Origin: an uncultured Pseudomonadales bacterium
GTDB lineage: Bacteria; Pseudomonadota; Gammaproteobacteria; Pseudomonadales; Azotimanducaceae
Length of the DNA stretch: 64,000 bases
NCBI GenBank assembly: GCA_951813515.1
Contig: OX638346.1
Span: forward strand, 434,001-498,000
Direction of reading: 5' to 3'
The translations under genes and the position numbers were made by a program. Each line of letters starts with the position of its first letter. Position 1 is the stretch's first letter. Below, one piece after another: positions 24,319-33,508 of this stretch. Under the pieces are notes generated by a model. That model had not been told where the DNA came from. It ran no database searches and was given only the letters and a program-made list of their open reading frames with translations.

Positions 24319-25358
24319 GTCCGATCGCGCGCCGCCGCTGGGCCAACTTCAGGGCGAATCGCCGAGGCTGGTACGCCCTGTGGATATTCGCCGCCCTGTT
24401 CGGCACCTCGCTTCTTGCGGAGTTCATCGCCAACGACAAGCCCATCCTGCTGTGGATGAACGGCGAACTGCACTTGCCGGTCATCAGACCGCCGACGGAA
24501 CAGGACCTCGGCGGCGAACTCCCCATCGAGGCGGACTACGCAGACCCCTACGTGCGCGCTCTCATCGAGTCCGCCGGGGGGTGGACGGTCGAGCCGATCG
24601 TCCCCTACAGCTACGACACCATCGACCTGTACATTGAGAGCGCGGCGCCCGCCGCGCCGTCCGCGCGGCACTGGCTCGGTACCGACGACAGCGCGAAAGA
24701 CGTGCTCGCGCGGCTCATTTACGGCTTCCGCCTGTCGGTCAGCTTCGGCATCGTCCTGACCGCGGTGGCGTCTGTCATCGGCATATGCGTCGGCGCGGCC
24801 CAGGGTTTCTTCGGCGGCCTGGTCGACCTGATAGGCCAGCGCGTCGTGGAAATCTGGGCGGGGCTTCCGATATTGCTCGTGCTGATCATCCTGGCGAGCG
24901 TGTTCGAGCCGAACGTATTCTCGCTCCTGGTCATTCTCACCCTATTCAGTTGGATGACACTGGTTTCCGTCGTGCGCGCGGAGTTCCTGCGCACGCGCAA
25001 TTTCGACTACGTCCTCGCCGCCCGGAGTCTCGGTGTATCGAACGTGACCATCATGCGGCGCCACGTGCTGCCCAACGCCACGGTCGCGGCCCTCACGTTC
25101 CTTCCATTCATACTCTGCGGCGCCGTAACCACGCTTACCGCCCTGGATTTTCTCGGATTCGGTCTGCCCGCGGGCTCTCCGTCCCTCGGAGAACTACTCC
25201 AGCAGGGCAAGGCCAACTTGCACGCTCCATGGCTCGGTCTCACCGGTTTCTTCACCCTCGCCCTGATGCTGTGCCTGCTGATCTTCATCGGCGAAGCGGT
25301 GCGAGACGCTCTCGACCCCAGGCGCGCGGCCCAGGGACCGCCGGGGTTCACCCCGTAG
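24315..25358 (+). CDS. yejE: Peptide ABC transporter permease, YejE type
   Basis: Starting with GTG overlapping yejB, the 347-residue product has [16 protein letters not shown], a long periplasmic segment with [17 protein letters not shown] and [19 protein letters not shown], and the EAA motif [20 protein letters not shown]. The NDKP motif and the GTDD-x-KDV text are YejE features. It ends at a convergent junction with the epimerase-like gene. A YejA-like binding protein is encoded at 45643-47628 rather than beside it. Confidence 0.88.
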   Translation: MSPIARRRWANFRANRRGWYALWIFAALFGTSLLAEFIANDKPILLWMNGELHLPVIRPPTEQDLGGELPIEADYADPYVRALIESAGGWTVEPIVPYSYDTIDLYIESAAPAAPSARHWLGTDDSAKDVLARLIYGFRLSVSFGIVLTAVASVIGICVGAAQGFFGGLVDLIGQRVVEIWAGLPILLVLIILASVFEPNVFSLLVILTLFSWMTLVSVVRAEFLRTRNFDYVLAARSLGVSNVTIMRRHVLPNATVAALTFLPFILCGAVTTLTALDFLGFGLPAGSPSLGELLQQGKANLHAPWLGLTGFFTLALMLCLLIFIGEAVRDALDPRRAAQGPPGFTP

Positions 25359-25368
25359 CCGATGGTTG

Positions 25369-26271
25369 TCAGGCGGACGATATTTCGGATCGCAAACACC
25401 GCCGCAACGTTTCATCCAGCGCGGTCAGTTCCAGGCCCAGACTTCTACAGGCGGGGGCCACGTCGACATCGTCGTCATGATCGAGCACGCCGAGCATAGC
25501 TCTCGTCACGGGCGGATTTGCGGACAGCCATTCCAATGCGCCCGCCAACACCCGACCGAGAGTGACGGGTAAGGACACCAGCACCGGGCGGCGCCCAAGG
25601 ACGGTGCCGGCGCGCTGGATGAGTTCACGTCGCGTCACGCGCTCGGGGCCAGCCAGCTCGATGAGGTCGGGCGCGTCCGGGGCCTGGAGCAAAGCGAAAA
25701 TGGCATCGACGACATCACCCGCATACACCGGCTGTTCGAAGCTGCCCGCCCTGAAGGTGACGCTCAAGGGACCCCTCGCGTGCCGGAGGAGTGCCAGGGA
25801 AGCATAGTCACCCTCCCCGAGCACCATCGGAACGCGCAACACCCGCGTCGTCGCACGTCCTGAAAGCAACAGGGACTCGGCCGCCGCCTTGGAGGCGAAG
25901 CAGGCGTTCGGAGAATCCCGGGCCGCCCCGACCACGCTCACGTAAACGACAAGTCGAATGCCATCGAGAGCACCAAGTGCGCGCGCCGTCCCCTGATGCG
26001 CGTCCACATAGCGGTTTTCCGCCGTTTCCCTGATGATGCCGGCAAGGTGCACCACCGCATCGCAGCCGCCGGCGGCTTCCGCCAGGGCATCTGCGTCCTG
26101 ATAGTCGACCAGTCGAACGACCGCCCCGCTCTCCTCGAGCATCGCCGCCGCGCGATCCGACCGAACCGCCGCGACCACCTCGCAACCCTTGCGCAGCCGA
26201 GCGATCAGCCGTCGCCCGAGATGCCCATTGGCACCGGTAATGAGGATCCGTTCGGGAACCTGTTCCAACAT
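25369..26271 (-). CDS. NAD(P)-binding epimerase-like protein (atypical SDR)
   Basis: The 300-residue product from ATG 26271 starts MLEQVPERILITGANGHLGR, with the extended-SDR motif GxxGxxG. It continues with VVHLAGI, VYVSVVGAA and a missing classical YxxxK (FASKAAAE instead). The C-terminal part resembles NDUFA9-like/NmrA-like proteins, as in PVYAGDVVDAIFALL and LIELAGPERVTRRELI. Members bind NAD(P)H and act in quinone-related or redox-sensing roles. A longer frame to 26355 would translate across the repeat region and is not favoured. Confidence 0.78.
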   Translation of the reverse strand: MLEQVPERILITGANGHLGRRLIARLRKGCEVVAAVRSDRAAAMLEESGAVVRLVDYQDADALAEAAGGCDAVVHLAGIIRETAENRYVDAHQGTARALGALDGIRLVVYVSVVGAARDSPNACFASKAAAESLLLSGRATTRVLRVPMVLGEGDYASLALLRHARGPLSVTFRAGSFEQPVYAGDVVDAIFALLQAPDAPDLIELAGPERVTRRELIQRAGTVLGRRPVLVSLPVTLGRVLAGALEWLSANPPVTRAMLGVLDHDDDVDVAPACRSLGLELTALDETLRRCLRSEISSA

Positions 26272-26294
26272 GCGAATAACGATAGCAGACGTTA

Positions 26295-26355
26295 AGGGAC
26301 ACCCATGCCAAGGCTCTTGGGGACACCCATTGTGAATCTCTTTGGGGACACCCAT
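26295..26355. repeat. Three spaced copies of GGGGACACCCAT
   Basis: The 12-mer occurs at 26295-26306 (first base A), 26319-26330 and 26344-26355, with 24- and 25-base spacing. The intervening 12-13 bases differ. It lies in the divergent gap upstream of the epimerase-like gene. Similar motifs occur as dispersed extragenic repeats in proteobacteria, but whether this one recurs in the genome cannot be seen here. Confidence 0.7.
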
Positions 26356-26450
26356 CGTAAGACTCGGTCGTGGGACTTGAGGACAGTCGCCGGGAACGTC
26401 ATGGGATCCGCCTTCACGTTTTGGCGGCGGGGAAGGTATAAACAGACGAG

Positions 26451-27014
26451 ATGACCGCGAGACAAACGATCTACACGCCCGCGAACGGGCTCAGCGTCGC
26501 GCGGCTCCTGTCGGCGCTACCGTGCGCCTATGCCGTGGCGGTCTCGAACTGGCCGGTCGCCGTCGCCGCGTTCTGTTTCGCGGTCGCGACAGACATTGCC
26601 GACGGCCCCGTGGCGAGGCGGAGGGGCGAAGCTTCGCGAGTCGGTGGTCTTGTCGATCACTCCACCGACGCCCTGTTCTGCATCGCGGTTCTTGGCGCGT
26701 TCGCGGCGACGGGCCTGTATCCGGTCCTGTTGCCGTTTGTCATCGGCGGGGCATTCGTGCAGTACGTCGCCGACAGTCGCGTTCTCGCCGGAAAGGAACT
26801 TCGCGCAAGCCGGATCGGGCGGTGCAACGGCATAGCCTACTTCGTGCTAGCCGGCACGCCAATCGTGAGAAACGTCCTCGGCTGGTCCTGGCCAGCCGAC
26901 CCCCTGCTGTACGGCCTGGGATGGTTGTTCGTCGCAACGACGGCAATTTCGATGATCGACCGACTGCATGCGCTCATTGCCGCGCGGCGGCGTCCGACCG
27001 TCGAAGATCGCTGA
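26451..27014 (+). CDS. CDP-alcohol phosphatidyltransferase-family protein
   Basis: The 187-residue membrane protein has the family signature D-x2-DG-x2-AR-x8-G-x3-D-x3-D fully conserved in DIADGPVARRRGEASRVGGL followed by VDHSTD (about residues 48-73). About five membrane segments follow. These enzymes join a CDP-linked lipid or alcohol to a second alcohol, releasing CMP. The acceptor (glycerol phosphate, inositol phosphate, ethanolamine or other) is not readable. It is convergent with the next gene. Confidence 0.85.
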   Translation: MTARQTIYTPANGLSVARLLSALPCAYAVAVSNWPVAVAAFCFAVATDIADGPVARRRGEASRVGGLVDHSTDALFCIAVLGAFAATGLYPVLLPFVIGGAFVQYVADSRVLAGKELRASRIGRCNGIAYFVLAGTPIVRNVLGWSWPADPLLYGLGWLFVATTAISMIDRLHALIAARRRPTVEDR

Positions 27015-27041
27015 CTCAACGCGGCTGTATGCCGCACGACG

Positions 27042-28043
27042 TCAGCTGGCTGTGTCGGCCTCCTCTTCCACGAACAGTTCCCGGTTCGCCCTGGGCAGGA
27101 ACAGGACCCCGATCAGCGCATTGAACAACACGAAGAACGTGTGCATGACAAGGCTGAATACGCCCACTTCGGGGTAGTCGGGGAACAGCACGGTCCAGAG
27201 TACGAGCGCCCCCGCATGGAACGGCAGCGGCAGCGCCGCCGCGAGGAATATCACCGGCAGAAACGCGAGCATCTGGCCAAGGGACACGTCGACCTGGAAC
27301 AGGTGCAAGGCGACCGTGTAGACAACCACCGCGCCGAGCAGGTTCGGCGCCTTGAACAGGACGGTGAGCAGGTAGTGAACCGGCCGCGCACGGCGAAACG
27401 CGACGAGCAGGGACTTGTCACGCAGCTTTGATCCCTTGAATAGCGCACCGCGAAAGTAGGCGATGTGCAAGGGCAGGTAGAGAAACGCGAGGGCGAATAC
27501 GGCCGGCAGAATGATGTCGAGCGGCAACAGCCTGGATGCTTCGACGACGACGTCGAAGTCGAGCAGGACGCCGCCGGCGGAGAACATCAGCAACTGGTAG
27601 ATCTCCAGCAGGCCGAGGAAGATCATGCTCGACAGCGCTTCCCAGCCGGCGACGCGGTGGCGCTTCAACAGGTAGAGCGACATCGCACCCTTGCCGACCT
27701 GCTCGCTGACCAGTGAGAGGACGTAGGCGCTGGCGCGAATCGGCAGGATGCTGGCGAACTTCAGGTCCGGCGCATTGAACCAGCGCACGACCCGCCACGT
27801 GACATGCGCGTCGACAAGGAAGAAGAACACCGAATAGGGAATCATCACCGCGAGCCACAGTATCCAGTCGGCGCCGGCAAAGAACGCCACCAGATACTCG
27901 ACCACGGTCATGCCGTCCCTGGCCGCCGCCGCCGCGATTCGCGTAAAGACATAGTAGAAGCAGGCGACCGCCACGATCCACGTGACTGCGCGGAAGACGT
28001 AACCGCGCCATCGAGGGCTGGCGCTGTCGCCGGATTCGCTCAC
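27042..28043 (-). CDS. Polytopic membrane protein, LPG-synthase-TM-like
   Basis: The 333-residue hydrophobic protein has about eight membrane segments. It contains the pattern VLSLVSEQVGKGAMSLYLLKRH, resembling the PGR/GxG motif area of UPF0104 lysylphosphatidylglycerol-synthase transmembrane regions, and LPLPFHAGALVLWTVLF. No catalytic domain is attached. Its start overlaps the MFS gene stop by four bases, implying cotranscription. The function is not known; the family call is moderate. Confidence 0.55.
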   Translation of the reverse strand: MSESGDSASPRWRGYVFRAVTWIVAVACFYYVFTRIAAAAARDGMTVVEYLVAFFAGADWILWLAVMIPYSVFFFLVDAHVTWRVVRWFNAPDLKFASILPIRASAYVLSLVSEQVGKGAMSLYLLKRHRVAGWEALSSMIFLGLLEIYQLLMFSAGGVLLDFDVVVEASRLLPLDIILPAVFALAFLYLPLHIAYFRGALFKGSKLRDKSLLVAFRRARPVHYLLTVLFKAPNLLGAVVVYTVALHLFQVDVSLGQMLAFLPVIFLAAALPLPFHAGALVLWTVLFPDYPEVGVFSLVMHTFFVLFNALIGVLFLPRANRELFVEEEADTAS

Positions 28044-29392
28044 GATCCTGTTCCGCTGCCGAATCCGCGGTCAATGTTTCGAACGGCGCCCAGCGCGTAC
28101 CACAGCACCAGTGTCGTCCCGATGAACAGGACGCCGCATAGTCCCAGTCCGACCTGAATGCTCACCGTCTCGGCAACATAGCTGATGGGAAGCACCCCCA
28201 ACGGCATCAGGCCGTGCGTCATCATGTCGATGGACATGATGCGGCCGCGCATACGCGGCGAGGACTGCAGCACGACGATGGTGCGGTTCATCGACATGCC
28301 GACGGCCGAAATGAAGCCCACCGCCCCGACCGTTGCCATCGCCCAGAAATCGGTGGAGGAAAGGGCAATGCCGATGAGCGCGAATCCCCAAAGAAACAGC
28401 GTGAAGAACAGCCAGAAACCCTTGCGGCGAAGTCCGCCGAGCTTGGATAACGTCAGGGAACCTGCGATCGCACCGACGCCCATGGCTGCCAGCAGCAAGC
28501 CGAGATCGTCCGCTCCGCCGCTCAGCACGTCCCGGGCGAACGGAATAATCAACGTCTGAACCGGCGCGCCGAAGACGAAAGATGCGATGGTCAGAAGGAT
28601 GAGTCCGCCAATCACCGGGGATCGCTGCGCGTAACGGACGCCTGCGGTGACCTCGCGCATCACGCCCATGCTGCGTCGGCGGCGCGTCTTGCCCGTGTGA
28701 TGCATCGACATGACCGTCGCAGACGCAACGAAGTACAGACCCGACAACACGAAATAGACGATCCCCACCGCGAAGTGGGAAGTCGTATCGCCACCCGAAA
28801 GCAGGTCGATCATGAGCCCCGCCACCACCGGGCCGAAGATGCGCGAGATATTCCACGCCGTGGTGTTGAAGGCCATGGCGTTGAACATCAACGGCTCGCC
28901 GACGATGTAGGGAATGAACGAATTTCGCGCCGGTATCGACAGCGCGTTCATGGATCCGTTAACCAGTCCGACCCAGATGAAGTGCCAGAACTGGACATGG
29001 CCGGTGATGATGATCACTGCCATGAAAAACGAAATGATCCCGTTTATGGCCTGACCGATGAGGATGATTTCGCGCTTGCGCGAACGGTCAGCGAGCACGC
29101 CTCCGACCAGCGACAGGAAGATTTGTGGCAGCGTCGAGGCCAACGACACCCAGGCGAGTTTCACCGGAGATGAAGTCATCTCGTAGACCAGCCAGCCCTG
29201 CGCCACGATCTGCATGTTCATGGCGAAGGCGGACCCGACCATGCCGGACCACAACAACCGGTAGTCGCGCAGCTTGAGCGAGGCGAACATCGACCGGTCG
29301 ACCTGCGCTGCTTCGCTGTCCGACGCCGCGGCACTGCCGCGACGCCCGACAAGTCCACGGCGTATGCGCGCCGCGCGCAGCATTCTCAACAA
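28040..29392 (-). CDS. MFS transporter (DHA3/MFS_3 type)
   Basis: The major-facilitator protein has 12 expected segments. It shows FASLKLRDYRLLWSGMVGSA, the normal start of MFS_3 exporters, and the loop motif GGVLADRSRKREIILIGQ. A start at ATG 29290 would remove a 34-residue basic extension and fits the family better than 29392. The large central loop carries HHTGKTRRRRSMGVM. Export of a drug, siderophore or lipid is possible; the substrate is not readable. It heads a two-gene unit with the downstream membrane protein. Confidence 0.82.
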   Translation of the reverse strand: MLRMLRAARIRRGLVGRRGSAAASDSEAAQVDRSMFASLKLRDYRLLWSGMVGSAFAMNMQIVAQGWLVYEMTSSPVKLAWVSLASTLPQIFLSLVGGVLADRSRKREIILIGQAINGIISFFMAVIIITGHVQFWHFIWVGLVNGSMNALSIPARNSFIPYIVGEPLMFNAMAFNTTAWNISRIFGPVVAGLMIDLLSGGDTTSHFAVGIVYFVLSGLYFVASATVMSMHHTGKTRRRRSMGVMREVTAGVRYAQRSPVIGGLILLTIASFVFGAPVQTLIIPFARDVLSGGADDLGLLLAAMGVGAIAGSLTLSKLGGLRRKGFWLFFTLFLWGFALIGIALSSTDFWAMATVGAVGFISAVGMSMNRTIVVLQSSPRMRGRIMSIDMMTHGLMPLGVLPISYVAETVSIQVGLGLCGVLFIGTTLVLWYALGAVRNIDRGFGSGTGS

Positions 29393-29539
29393 GATTGACC
29401 AAAGCCCGATGCCAAACCGTGCATCCTACCGCACGCGCCGCCACGGACGCGAAATGGGGGTATCGAAGGGGGAAAGTGCTGGTGCCCGAGTCGGGCGGCA
29501 GAACCGATCCGCCCCGCATCTATGGGCGGATAGCGCCGC

Positions 29540-29710
29540 TCAGGAACGTGCAGACGGGGACGCGGAGGTGCGAAGTTCCATATCCACTGCAGCCTGATCC
29601 AGTACGGCCTCTTTCTCTGCCGGATCGTCGACGAGGATGTACATCAACGCCAGCGCGCCGATTGTCGCAAGCGTGAGGATCACGGGGAGGGATGTTAGGA
29701 AACGCTTCAT
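29540..29710 (-). CDS. Small single-pass membrane protein (56 residues)
   Basis: A complete frame starts at ATG 29710 and stops at 29540-29542. The N-terminus MKRFLTSLPVILTLATIGAL continues into ALMYILVD, a basic tip followed by one 20-residue membrane segment. An acidic, helical tail (PAEKEAVLDQAA) follows. The positive-inside pattern suggests a cytoplasmic N-terminus. It precedes the MFS gene by about 150 bases on the same strand. No family is recognised. Confidence 0.5.
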   Translation of the reverse strand: MKRFLTSLPVILTLATIGALALMYILVDDPAEKEAVLDQAAVDMELRTSASPSARS

Positions 29711-30029
29711 GTTGTCCACGTCTTGTCCTTGTCGACCGGTTGTTGTTTCTTCCCCCGGGAGCAGCCCGAGCCGATGCGCGATGCGGAACTCGGGACGGCG
29801 GCCCTACAGACTCTTGCAGTGTCGCCCACGGCTAACGCGCTGGATCCAGGGGGCCTGGCCACCGCGGCGGGCGACCGGGACGCAATTGTAACCGCGATGA
29901 CGCGTGCTGGCTAAGGCCAGTCCAACAGGGGCGCACGTCAGATTTGTTGGGTTTGTGGGACCATAAGGGCATAGGCCGCTTGTCTGTACTATACTTAAGT
30001 ATGTACAGATTTGATGGGAGGTCCACGCC

Positions 30030-30413
30030 ATGCCCGATGCCCACGACATCGACCAACTCGAACGGCAACGCCACGATCTGCTCGGCGAACTAGCCGCGAT
30101 CGGCCCGTTCCGCCCGGGGCGCCTGATCGAGACCAGGCGCAAGTGCGGCAAGCCGACCTGCCACTGCGCGCGGCCCGGGGATCCGGGCCATCCCGGCTGG
30201 GCCCTGGTGCGCCGGGTCGGCGGCCGGCTCGTGAGCCGGGGCGTGCCGCGCGGCGCGCTGTTGGATACGCGCGCGCAGATCGCCGAGCACCAGCGTTTCC
30301 GGGACGTGACGCGGCGCCTGGTGGAGGCCAACGAGGATCTGTGCCGGGCGCGGCTCAAGGCCGGCCGGGACGCGGGGCGGGGCGCCAAAAAAGGGGGCTC
30401 CGCCGCGCGCTGA
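30030..30413 (+). CDS. DUF6788-like accessory ORF of IS copy A
   Basis: The 127-residue basic protein contains RRKCGKPTCHCARPGDPGHP, the Cys-rich signature of small ORFs (DUF6788 type) that precede ISKra4-like transposase genes. It ends in AKKGGSAAR directly after A6G5. The transposase frame is one base back from this one, so slippage on the A run could fuse the two. A separate start for the transposase at 30434 is the alternative. Confidence 0.7.
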   Translation: MPDAHDIDQLERQRHDLLGELAAIGPFRPGRLIETRRKCGKPTCHCARPGDPGHPGWALVRRVGGRLVSRGVPRGALLDTRAQIAEHQRFRDVTRRLVEANEDLCRARLKAGRDAGRGAKKGGSAAR

Positions 30414-30433
30414 CGGCGGCTTTCGCGACCGAC

Positions 30434-31668
30434 ATGGCCGCCGAGATCGACGCCTTGGCTGGCGCCGGCGCGGCACGCGGGATCGACTTCGAGGCGCTCG
30501 GCCTGGCGGCGCGGCTGGTGGAGGGGCGGCTGAACGCGGATCAGCGCGACCGCGCGGGCGCGACGCTGGCGTGCGGCTGCGGAGCGCGGGCGGCGTACGC
30601 CGGGCGGCGCGCGAAGACCGTGACCACGGTACTCGGCGCGATGCGCCTGGAGCGCGCCTACTACCGCTGTCCGGCGTGCAACGCGGGCTTCCACCCGCGC
30701 GACCGGGCGCTCGGCGTCGAGGGCGCGTCGCTGTCTCCCGGCGTGGTCCGGATGACCGGCCTGGCGGCGGCGCGGGCGAGCTTCGCGGAGACGGCCGCGC
30801 TGTTCCACGATTTGGCCGGCGTGAGCATCGACGCCAAGCAGGCGGAGCGCACCGCAAAGGCGCTCGGCCGCGAGATCGCGGCGGACGAGCGCGGCGCTGT
30901 CGAGCCCGAGCCGGGCCGCGCCCCGACCATGTGCCTGGGGATGGACGGCACCGGCGTGCCAGTGCGCCGGGCGGAGCTCGCGGGCCGCCCCGGCAAGCAG
31001 GCCGACGGCTCGTCGAAGACCCGGGAGGCGAAGCTGGTCGCGGTTTGGGCCGCCGCGACCGACGCGCGCGGCCGCGAGCTGCCGGAGCGAGAGCCCGGCT
31101 CGGTCAGCTACTCCGCCGTCGTCGAGAGCGCCGCGACGCGCGACGCCGCGGCTTCGACCGCGCTCGCCGCCGGGTGGTGCTCGGCGACGGCGCGCCGTGG
31201 ATCTGGAAGATCGCCGACGAGCTGTTCCCCGGCGCCGTCCAGATCGTCGACCTGTTCCACGCCAAGCAGCACCTGTGGGACGTCGCCAAGGCGATCTACG
31301 GCCCCGGCACCGACATGGCCGAGCGCTGGGCGAAGCGGCGCCGCGACGAGCTTGACGACGGCCGTCTCGGCGCCCTGCTGCGCGCACTGCGCCGCCACGA
31401 GGGACGGGACGAGGCGCGGCGCTGCATCGACTACCTCCGCCGCAACCGCCACCGCATGCGCTACCCGGCGTTCCGCGCCACCGGACTGTGCGTCGCCTCC
31501 GGCGTCGTCGAGGCCGGCTGCAAGCACGTCGTAGGCACCCGCTTCAAGCGACCCGGCATGCACTGGTCCGTGGCCGGCGTCAACGCCATGGCCACCCTGC
31601 GCTGCTGCGTCCTCAGCGACCGCCTCGACCACTTCTGGACCCGGCGCAAGACCCGCTCCGCGGCCTAA
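30434..31668 (+). pseudogene. ISKra4-type transposase of copy A, frameshifted
   Basis: The product reads MAAEIDALAGAG onward with CGARAAYAGRRAKTV, YYRCPACNAGFHPRDRALG, MTGLAAARASFAET and CLGMDGTGVPVRR (first DDE Asp). Near 31165 about 40 bases are missing relative to copy B and the frame changes. The rest resumes as RRVVLGDGAPWIWKIADELF (second Asp) and SGVVEAGCKHVVGTRFKR (Glu), ending at 31668. The catalytic core is therefore split over two frames. Confidence 0.8.
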
Positions 31669-31804
31669 TCAACAAATTTGTCGTACACCCCATCCCGAGG
31701 GGTGCACGACAATCTTCTGAGTAGCTGTGCGCGGTCCCGGCACGCGGCGACTTCGGCGGCCCTTGCTGGCATCATTGCAATATGCCAGAAGAGGGGCGCG
31801 TGTT

Positions 31805-32443
31805 ATGTTGTTGGACATGGATGTGAAGGATCTCGATGCGCGACGCGAGGCGATCCGGCGGGAGCTGGCGTCGATCGGCGACCTGCGGCCGGGGTCGCTG
31901 TTCGAGCGCTACCGCAAGTGCGGCAAGCCGGGCTGCCACTGCGCCCGCGAGGGCGACCCGAGGCACGGGCCGAACTGGGTGCTGACGGCGAGGGTGAACG
32001 GTCGGGCGCTGACGCGGGCGATCCCGCGCGAGGCGGTGGCGGAGACGCGGGCGCAGATCGACGAGTACAAGCGGCTGCGGGCGCTGACGGCGGAGCTGGT
32101 GGAGGTGAGCGAGGGCTTGTGCCACGCGCGGCTGGCGGCGGGGCGGGAAGCGGGCCGGGAGGTCAAAAGGGGGCTTCGCGGAAACCGTCGCGGCGGAGAT
32201 CGGAGGCGAGGTCGAGCGGCTGATCGGCGCGGGAGCGGCGGACGGCGTCGACTTCGAGGCGGTCGAGACGGCGGCGCGGCAGCTGGCGTTCGAGGTCGTG
32301 GGGAGGGCCGTCGCCGCGCGCCTCAACGCCGACCGCTCCGACGCGGCCGGGGCGCGGCTGCCGTGCGCGTGCGGCGCGCGCGCCCGCTACGCCGGCCGCC
32401 GGCGCAAGACCTTCGTCACCGCGCTCGGCGAGATCGTTCTTGA
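31805..32443 (+). CDS. DUF6788-like accessory ORF of IS copy B
   Basis: It starts MLLDMDVKDLDARREAIRRE and carries YRKCGKPGCHCAREGDPRHG. Family similarity ends near 32165 at an A4G5 run; beyond this the frame stays open by chance over the transposase gene to 32443. The homologous part is about 120 residues, as in copy A. The real product may stop earlier through frameshifting into the transposase frame. Confidence 0.6.
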   Translation: MLLDMDVKDLDARREAIRRELASIGDLRPGSLFERYRKCGKPGCHCAREGDPRHGPNWVLTARVNGRALTRAIPREAVAETRAQIDEYKRLRALTAELVEVSEGLCHARLAAGREAGREVKRGLRGNRRGGDRRRGRAADRRGSGGRRRLRGGRDGGAAAGVRGRGEGRRRAPQRRPLRRGRGAAAVRVRRARPLRRPPAQDLRHRARRDRS

Positions 32444-33505
32444 GCGCGCCTGGTATCACTGCGCCGACTGCGGCCGGGGCTTCAGTCCGCGCGACCGCGC
32501 GCTCGGGCTGGAGGGAACCGCGCTGTCGCCGGCGGCGCTGCGCATGACCGGCCTGGCCGCGGCCCGGGTCAGCTTCGCCGAGACGTGCGAACTGCTGCGC
32601 GAACTGGCCGGACTCGACATCGACGCCAAGACGGCGGAGCGCCACGCCGAGGCACTCGGGCGCGAGATCGCCGACGACGAGATGGCCGTCGTCGAGCGCA
32701 AGCCCTCCGATGCCCGCACCCTCTATCTCGGCCTCGACGGCACGGGCGTACCGGTGCGCAAGGAAGAGACCCGGGGCCGAAGGGGCAAGCAGCCCGACGG
32801 CTCCGCCAAGACGCGCGAGGCCAAGATCGTCGCGGTCTGGTCGGCCGAGACGCTCGACCGGGACGGCCGCCCCGCGCGCGACCCCGGCTCCGCCACCTAC
32901 AGCGCCGCCATCGAGACCGTCGCCGGCCGCGACACCGACGCCGAACCGCCGCCCTTCGCCGGCCGCGCCCTGCGCGAGGCCGAAAGGCGATGCTCCGGCG
33001 GGGCCCCGCGCCGCGCGGTCCTCAGCGACGGCGCGCCCTGGATATGGAACTGGGCGGAGGAGCACGCCCCCGGCGCCATCCAGATCGTCGACATCTTCCA
33101 CGCCAAGGGGCATCTGTTCGACGTCGCCAAAGCCATCTGCGGAGCCGGAACCGATCTCGCCGACCGGTGGGGAAAATAACGCCGCGACGAACTTGATCAA
33201 GGCCGCGTCGACGACATCCTCGACGCCCCGCACGGCCAACCCGCAACCTGCGAAAAGGCCGGGAAGTGCGTCGACTACATCGCGCGCAACCGCCGGCGGA
33301 TGCGCTATCCCGCGTTCCGCGCCTGGGGCTGTGCGTCTCCACCGGCGTCGTCGAGGGCGCCTGCAAGAACATCGTCGCGAGCCGCCTCAAGCGCGGCGGC
33401 ATGCACTGGACCGTCGACGGCGCCAACGCCATTTTGGCCCTGCGCTGCTCCATCCTCGGCAACCGCTTCGACGACTTCTGGGAGCGCCGCGCATGCCGAA
33501 AATGA
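32163..33505 (+). pseudogene. ISKra4-type transposase of copy B, with stop and frameshift
   Basis: The frame KGGFAETVAAEIGGEVE and on has CGARARYAGRRRKTF, YHCADCGRGFSPRDRALG, LYLGLDGTGVPVRKE (first Asp) and AVLSDGAPWIWNWAEEH (second Asp). It meets an in-frame TAA at 33177-33179 after DRWGK. Similarity then continues (RRDELDQGRVDDILD, RRMRYPAFRAWG), shifts frame near 33330, and resumes as VSTGVVEGACKNIVASRLKR with the Glu. Two lesions make it non-functional. Confidence 0.82.
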
Positions 33506-33508
33506 CCG

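Larger units (their letters stand above)
29928..31691 (+). mobile_element. ISKra4-family-like insertion sequence, copy A (decayed)
   Basis: Terminal inverted repeats lie at 29928-29949 (GGGGCGCACGTCAGATTTGT) and 31670-31691, matching at 18 of 22 positions. Inside are a DUF6788-like small ORF and an ISKra4-type transposase ORF. A near-palindrome CTGTAC-N13-GTACAG at 29984-30008 precedes the first ORF. The transposase is broken, so the copy is probably not autonomous. No target duplication was found by eye. Confidence 0.8.

Noticed and set aside
29804..31387. 527-codon minus-strand frame over IS copy A
   Set aside because: Extremely Arg/Ala/Pro-rich and antisense to a transposase with recognisable DDE motifs.
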